8,736 nucleotides of DNA from Bacteroidales bacterium (GTDB lineage: Bacteria; Bacteroidota; Bacteroidia; Bacteroidales; UBA932), in NCBI GenBank assembly GCA_024683255.1, contig JAIKYL010000027.1, forward strand, positions 1 to 8,736, written 5' to 3'. This document shows positions 6,447 to 8,736 of this stretch, one piece after another; the stretch's first letter is position 1; every line of letters begins with the position of its first letter. The notes under the pieces were generated by a model. That model ran no database searches, was not told the origin of the DNA, and was given only the letters and a program-made list of their open reading frames with translations. Made by a program: the position numbers and the translations under genes.

Positions 6447-7310
6447 ATGATACTCAACAAAACATACACCCTTTCCAACGGTCTGGCCATTCCCAAAGTG
6501 GGTTTGGGCACCTGGCTCATTCCAGACAGTGAAGTGGCGTCTGCTGTAAAAAGCGCCATCGAATCTGGCTATCGGCACATCGACACGGCACAGGCCTATG
6601 GCAATGAGCGTGGCGTGGGAGAAGGTATCCGCCTAAGCGGCGTTCCCCGCGAAAAGATCTTTATTACCACCAAGGTTGCGGCAGAAATCAAGACATTTGA
6701 GTCTGCGGCTGCATCCATCGATGAGTCCTTGAAGAAACTGGACTGCGGACCGGCCGATCTTATCATCATCCACTGCCCGCAGCCCTGGGCCGAATTTCGG
6801 GGTGCCAGGCGCTACTTTAAAGAGAATAAGGAAGTCTGGAAGGCCTTGGAGGATGCTTATTTGGAGGGCAAGGTCAAGTCCATCGGCGTATCCAACTTCC
6901 TCATAGACGATTTGCTGAACATCCTGGAAGACTGCAGGATCAGGCCCATGGTGAACCAGATTCTGCTACATATCGGCGAAACGCCTTCCTCCCTGGTGGA
7001 GTTCTGCAAGCAGAATGACATACTGGTTGAGGCCTACTCTCCCATAGCCCACGGCGCTGCGCTCAAAAATGAGGAACTGGCCCGGGTGGCCGCCAGGTAC
7101 GGTGCCACCATTCCGCAGCTTTGCATTCAGTACACGCTTCAGCTGGGAACCGTATCCCTTCCCAAATCCACCAATCCGGACCATATCCGCTCCAATGTCC
7201 AGCTGGACTTCACCATTTCCGATGAAGATATGGCGGCGCTGGAGAGTATCGGCCAGGATTACGGAGAAGACAGCCGATGGCCGGTTTTCAGTAGGAAGAA
7301 ACAGTTATAA
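6447..7310 (+). CDS. Aldo/keto reductase (AKR superfamily)
   Basis: A 287-residue, (beta/alpha)8-barrel NADPH-dependent carbonyl reductase of the size typical for bacterial AKR (2,5-diketo-gluconate reductase/MGR-like) enzymes. The full catalytic tetrad is visible: Asp46 and Tyr51 in HIDTAQAYGNE, Lys76 in FITTKV, and His109 in IIIHCPQPW. Further barrel motifs are IGVSNF, NQILLHIG, EAYSPIAHG and the cofactor 2'-phosphate-binding loop LPKSTNPDHIRSN near the C-terminus. The frame stays open far upstream into the rubrerythrin gene and across the terminator, but the conserved protein begins with MILNKTYTLSNG. The ATG at 6447 sits at the right distance from the promoter, so I take it as the start. 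The substrate is unknown; aldehydes or sugar-derived carbonyls are likely. No terminator is visible before the following ZIP gene, so some readthrough is possible. Confidence 0.92.
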   Translation: MILNKTYTLSNGLAIPKVGLGTWLIPDSEVASAVKSAIESGYRHIDTAQAYGNERGVGEGIRLSGVPREKIFITTKVAAEIKTFESAAASIDESLKKLDCGPADLIIIHCPQPWAEFRGARRYFKENKEVWKALEDAYLEGKVKSIGVSNFLIDDLLNILEDCRIRPMVNQILLHIGETPSSLVEFCKQNDILVEAYSPIAHGAALKNEELARVAARYGATIPQLCIQYTLQLGTVSLPKSTNPDHIRSNVQLDFTISDEDMAALESIGQDYGEDSRWPVFSRKKQL

Positions 7311-7328
7311 TATCGCCAAATATGGGGA

Positions 7329-7359
7329 TTTCTCATGTGCGTATGCTTTATTATCTTTG
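7329..7359 (+). promoter_or_regulatory. Promoter of the ZIP transporter gene
   Basis: The -7 box TATCTTTG (7352-7359) is a perfect TAnnTTTG match, and TTTC (7329-7332), one mismatch from the TTTG of the -33 box, lies exactly 19 bases upstream. The -7 box overlaps a 10-base perfect palindrome CTTTGCAAAG (7355-7364). Transcription would start near 7366, giving a leader of about 16 bases. Confidence 0.7.
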
Positions 7360-7381
7360 CAAAGTTGGAAACTGAGTGATT

Positions 7382-8146
7382 ATGAGCCCTGTGTTTGTTG
7401 CTTTGATGATTCCTTTCCTGGGGACCGCCCTTGGATCGGCTTTTGTGTTCTTTATGAAGCGGGATATGCCCACATTGGTACAGAAGGTCCTGCTGGGCTT
7501 TGCTTCCGGTGTCATGGTGGCTGCATCCGTGTGGTCGCTGATTATTCCGGCCATAGGGATGGGAGAAGGCACAGGAGCTGTTGTACCGCCTGTCATCGGC
7601 CTCCTGGCCGGTTTTGCCTTCCTCCTGCTTATTGATTATATAACCCCGCATATCCACGCCAGCGGAGAGGCCGAAGGTCCTCAAAGCCACCTGTCCCGCA
7701 CCGCCAAACTGGCCCTGGCCGTCACCATCCACAACTTCCCGGAAGGAATGGCTGTGGGTGTTGCCATTGCAGGTGCCCTTACGGCCGATTTCAATATGGC
7801 CGGCGCACTGGCGCTTTCGCTGGGCATCGCTATCCAGAATGTCCCGGAAGGTGCTATTGTTTCCATGCCGCTTCGCGCAGAAGGCAATTCCCGGTGGAAG
7901 GCTTTCGGCATCGGCGCCCTGAGCGGTATTGTTGAGCCCCTTGGCGGAGCGCTTGTGTTATTGCTTGCCACCTCTATCCTGGGCATTATGCCGTATATGC
8001 TGGCCTTCGCCGCCGGCGCTATGCTCTATGTGGTTGTGGAAGAATTGGTTCCGGATTACTCCCAGGGCAAGCACTCCAACATCGGCACCGTCGGTTTTGC
8101 CCTTGGCTTTGCCCTGATGATGGTGCTTGACGTGGTCCTGGGATAA
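7382..8146 (+). CDS. ZIP family divalent metal transporter, GufA-like
   Basis: A 254-residue inner-membrane transporter that likely brings zinc, and perhaps iron or manganese, into the cytoplasm. About eight hydrophobic segments can be drawn (roughly 3-24, 33-58, 66-88, 108-132, 138-162, 174-196, 198-220 and 233-253). The metal-binding signatures are HNFPEG in segment 4 (His117, Asn118, Glu121) and QNVPEG in segment 5 (Gln152, Asn153, Glu156). Gln in place of the second His is characteristic of the GufA/BbZIP branch. SGIVEPLGG (Glu185) supplies the further glutamate seen in BbZIP. A short His pair, HIH (90-92), lies in the loop after segment 3. Translation could also begin at a GTG two codons earlier (7376), but the ATG at 7382 is preferred. 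The next gene follows after 21 bases. Metal specificity cannot be read from sequence. Confidence 0.92.
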   Translation: MSPVFVALMIPFLGTALGSAFVFFMKRDMPTLVQKVLLGFASGVMVAASVWSLIIPAIGMGEGTGAVVPPVIGLLAGFAFLLLIDYITPHIHASGEAEGPQSHLSRTAKLALAVTIHNFPEGMAVGVAIAGALTADFNMAGALALSLGIAIQNVPEGAIVSMPLRAEGNSRWKAFGIGALSGIVEPLGGALVLLLATSILGIMPYMLAFAAGAMLYVVVEELVPDYSQGKHSNIGTVGFALGFALMMVLDVVLG

Positions 8147-8154
8147 TTTATCGA

Positions 8155-8162
8155 TATCTTTA
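8155..8162 (+). promoter_or_regulatory. Possible -7 element before the glutathione peroxidase gene
   Basis: TATCTTTA differs from TAnnTTTG only in the last base. It ends 5 bases before the peroxidase ATG, so transcription from it would start at or within the start codon. No -33 box is seen at 19 bases. Co-transcription with the ZIP gene, 21 bases upstream, is at least as likely. Confidence 0.25.
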
Positions 8163-8167
8163 TAGCT

Positions 8168-8736
8168 ATGAAGAAGATACTAACTATTCTGGCTGCTATT
8201 TGCGCCATCGCCTGCACTGGCAACAAAACCACTGTTTACGATTTCTCCGCCCAGACCAATAAGGGCGAGGAGATGTCCTTCTCACAATATAAGGGCAAGG
8301 TTCTGCTCATTGTGAACACGGCATCGAAGTGCGGATTCACTCCCCAGTACGACGGGTTGGAGGCCCTCTATCAGAAGTATGCCTCCCAGGGCTTCGTCGT
8401 CATCGGTTTCCCCTGTGACCAGTTTGGCCACCAGGAGCCTGGAAGCAATGAGGAAATTGAAGAATTCTGCCGACTCAACCACGGCGTAACCTTCCCGCTG
8501 ATGGCCAAGTCCGACGTAAACGGGGAGAACGCCAATGAGGTGTTTAAGTGGCTGTATTCAGAAAAGCCCTTTGCCGGTTTTGGCGACAGCGAAACAGGCA
8601 AATTCATGGACGGAATGCTCTCCAGGAGCAATCCGGACTATGCGTCCAATCCCGATATCAAGTGGAACTTCACTAAGTTCCTCATTGACCGGAAAGGCCG
8701 GGTAGTGGCCCGTTTCGAGCCTGTAGTAGTGCCTGA
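8168..8736 (+). CDS. Cys-type glutathione peroxidase family protein, probable lipoprotein (3' partial)
   Basis: Thiol peroxidase with a thioredoxin fold that reduces hydrogen peroxide or lipid hydroperoxides. The 189 residues present end at the window edge, probably only some 10-15 short of the C-terminus. Residues 1-16 look like a lipoprotein signal peptide: a KK start, a hydrophobic core, and AIAC as a weak lipobox (Cys16), which would place the enzyme on the periplasmic side of a membrane. The peroxidatic residue is cysteine, not selenocysteine, in NTASKCGFTPQY (Cys55). Gln89 in FGHQEPG and Trp166-Asn167 in IKWNFTKF complete the catalytic tetrad. Cys101 in EEFCRLNHGVTFP is at the resolving position of thioredoxin-dependent members, so thioredoxin-like rather than glutathione reduction is likely. 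The family motif PCNQF is PCDQF here. An extended loop before IKWNF (about 137-163) resembles the longer gut-bacterial forms. Confidence 0.9.
   Translation, partial: MKKILTILAAICAIACTGNKTTVYDFSAQTNKGEEMSFSQYKGKVLLIVNTASKCGFTPQYDGLEALYQKYASQGFVVIGFPCDQFGHQEPGSNEEIEEFCRLNHGVTFPLMAKSDVNGENANEVFKWLYSEKPFAGFGDSETGKFMDGMLSRSNPDYASNPDIKWNFTKFLIDRKGRVVARFEPVVVP

Noticed and set aside
7376..7381. GTG start for the ZIP gene two codons upstream
   Set aside because: The ATG at 7382 gives the same protein minus two residues, fits the common 17-base spacing from TTGCAAAG, and ATG is the start of the other genes here.
8734..8736. TGA at the window end as a stop for the peroxidase gene
   Set aside because: It is out of frame; the peroxidase frame has codon boundaries at 8732 and 8735, so the gene continues beyond the window.

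Overview
The window looks like chromosomal core DNA of an anaerobic member of the Bacteroidota, most likely the order Bacteroidales; the genus cannot be decided. Three things point there. Several gene starts are preceded by the Bacteroidetes-type promoter (-33 TTTG, about 19 bases, -7 TAnnTTTG), and Shine-Dalgarno sites are weak or absent. The peroxide defence is a 'reverse' rubrerythrin, typical of anaerobes. The nuclease is an AddB-type protein of the form seen in Bacteroidetes. I see no insertion sequence, phage gene, CRISPR array, tRNA or rRNA, and no gene-free stretch longer than about 150 bases.

Left block, + strand, 1-2797: the 3' four-fifths of sppA (67K-type signal peptide peptidase, cut by the window edge), a phosphomannose-isomerase-like cupin protein that appears to have lost most metal ligands, and an Hsp15-like S4 RNA-binding protein (hslR). 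Gaps of 0 and 6 bases suggest one operon. Middle block, - strand, 2798-5626: a 942-residue AddB-like iron-sulfur PD-(D/E)XK nuclease. Its stop codon directly abuts that of hslR, and no addA partner is adjacent.

Right block, + strand, 5744-8736: reverse rubrerythrin, a perfect intrinsic terminator, an aldo/keto reductase, a GufA-type ZIP metal transporter, and a 3'-truncated Cys-type glutathione peroxidase with a lipoprotein-like signal peptide. A 117-base divergent region (5627-5743) separates addB from the rubrerythrin gene and holds candidate promoters for both plus a 9-base direct repeat. The aldo/keto reductase and ZIP genes each have their own recognisable promoter, with the same TTGCAAAG element exactly 17 bases before each start codon.

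Functionally the right block reads as a loose set of redox and metal homeostasis genes: cytoplasmic peroxide reduction, carbonyl reduction, divalent metal uptake and cell-envelope peroxide reduction. The left block concerns the envelope and translation. I found no clear undescribed multi-gene system. The best leads are the metal-site-deficient ManA-like protein, the shared promoter architecture, and the repeat at the rubrerythrin transcription start.
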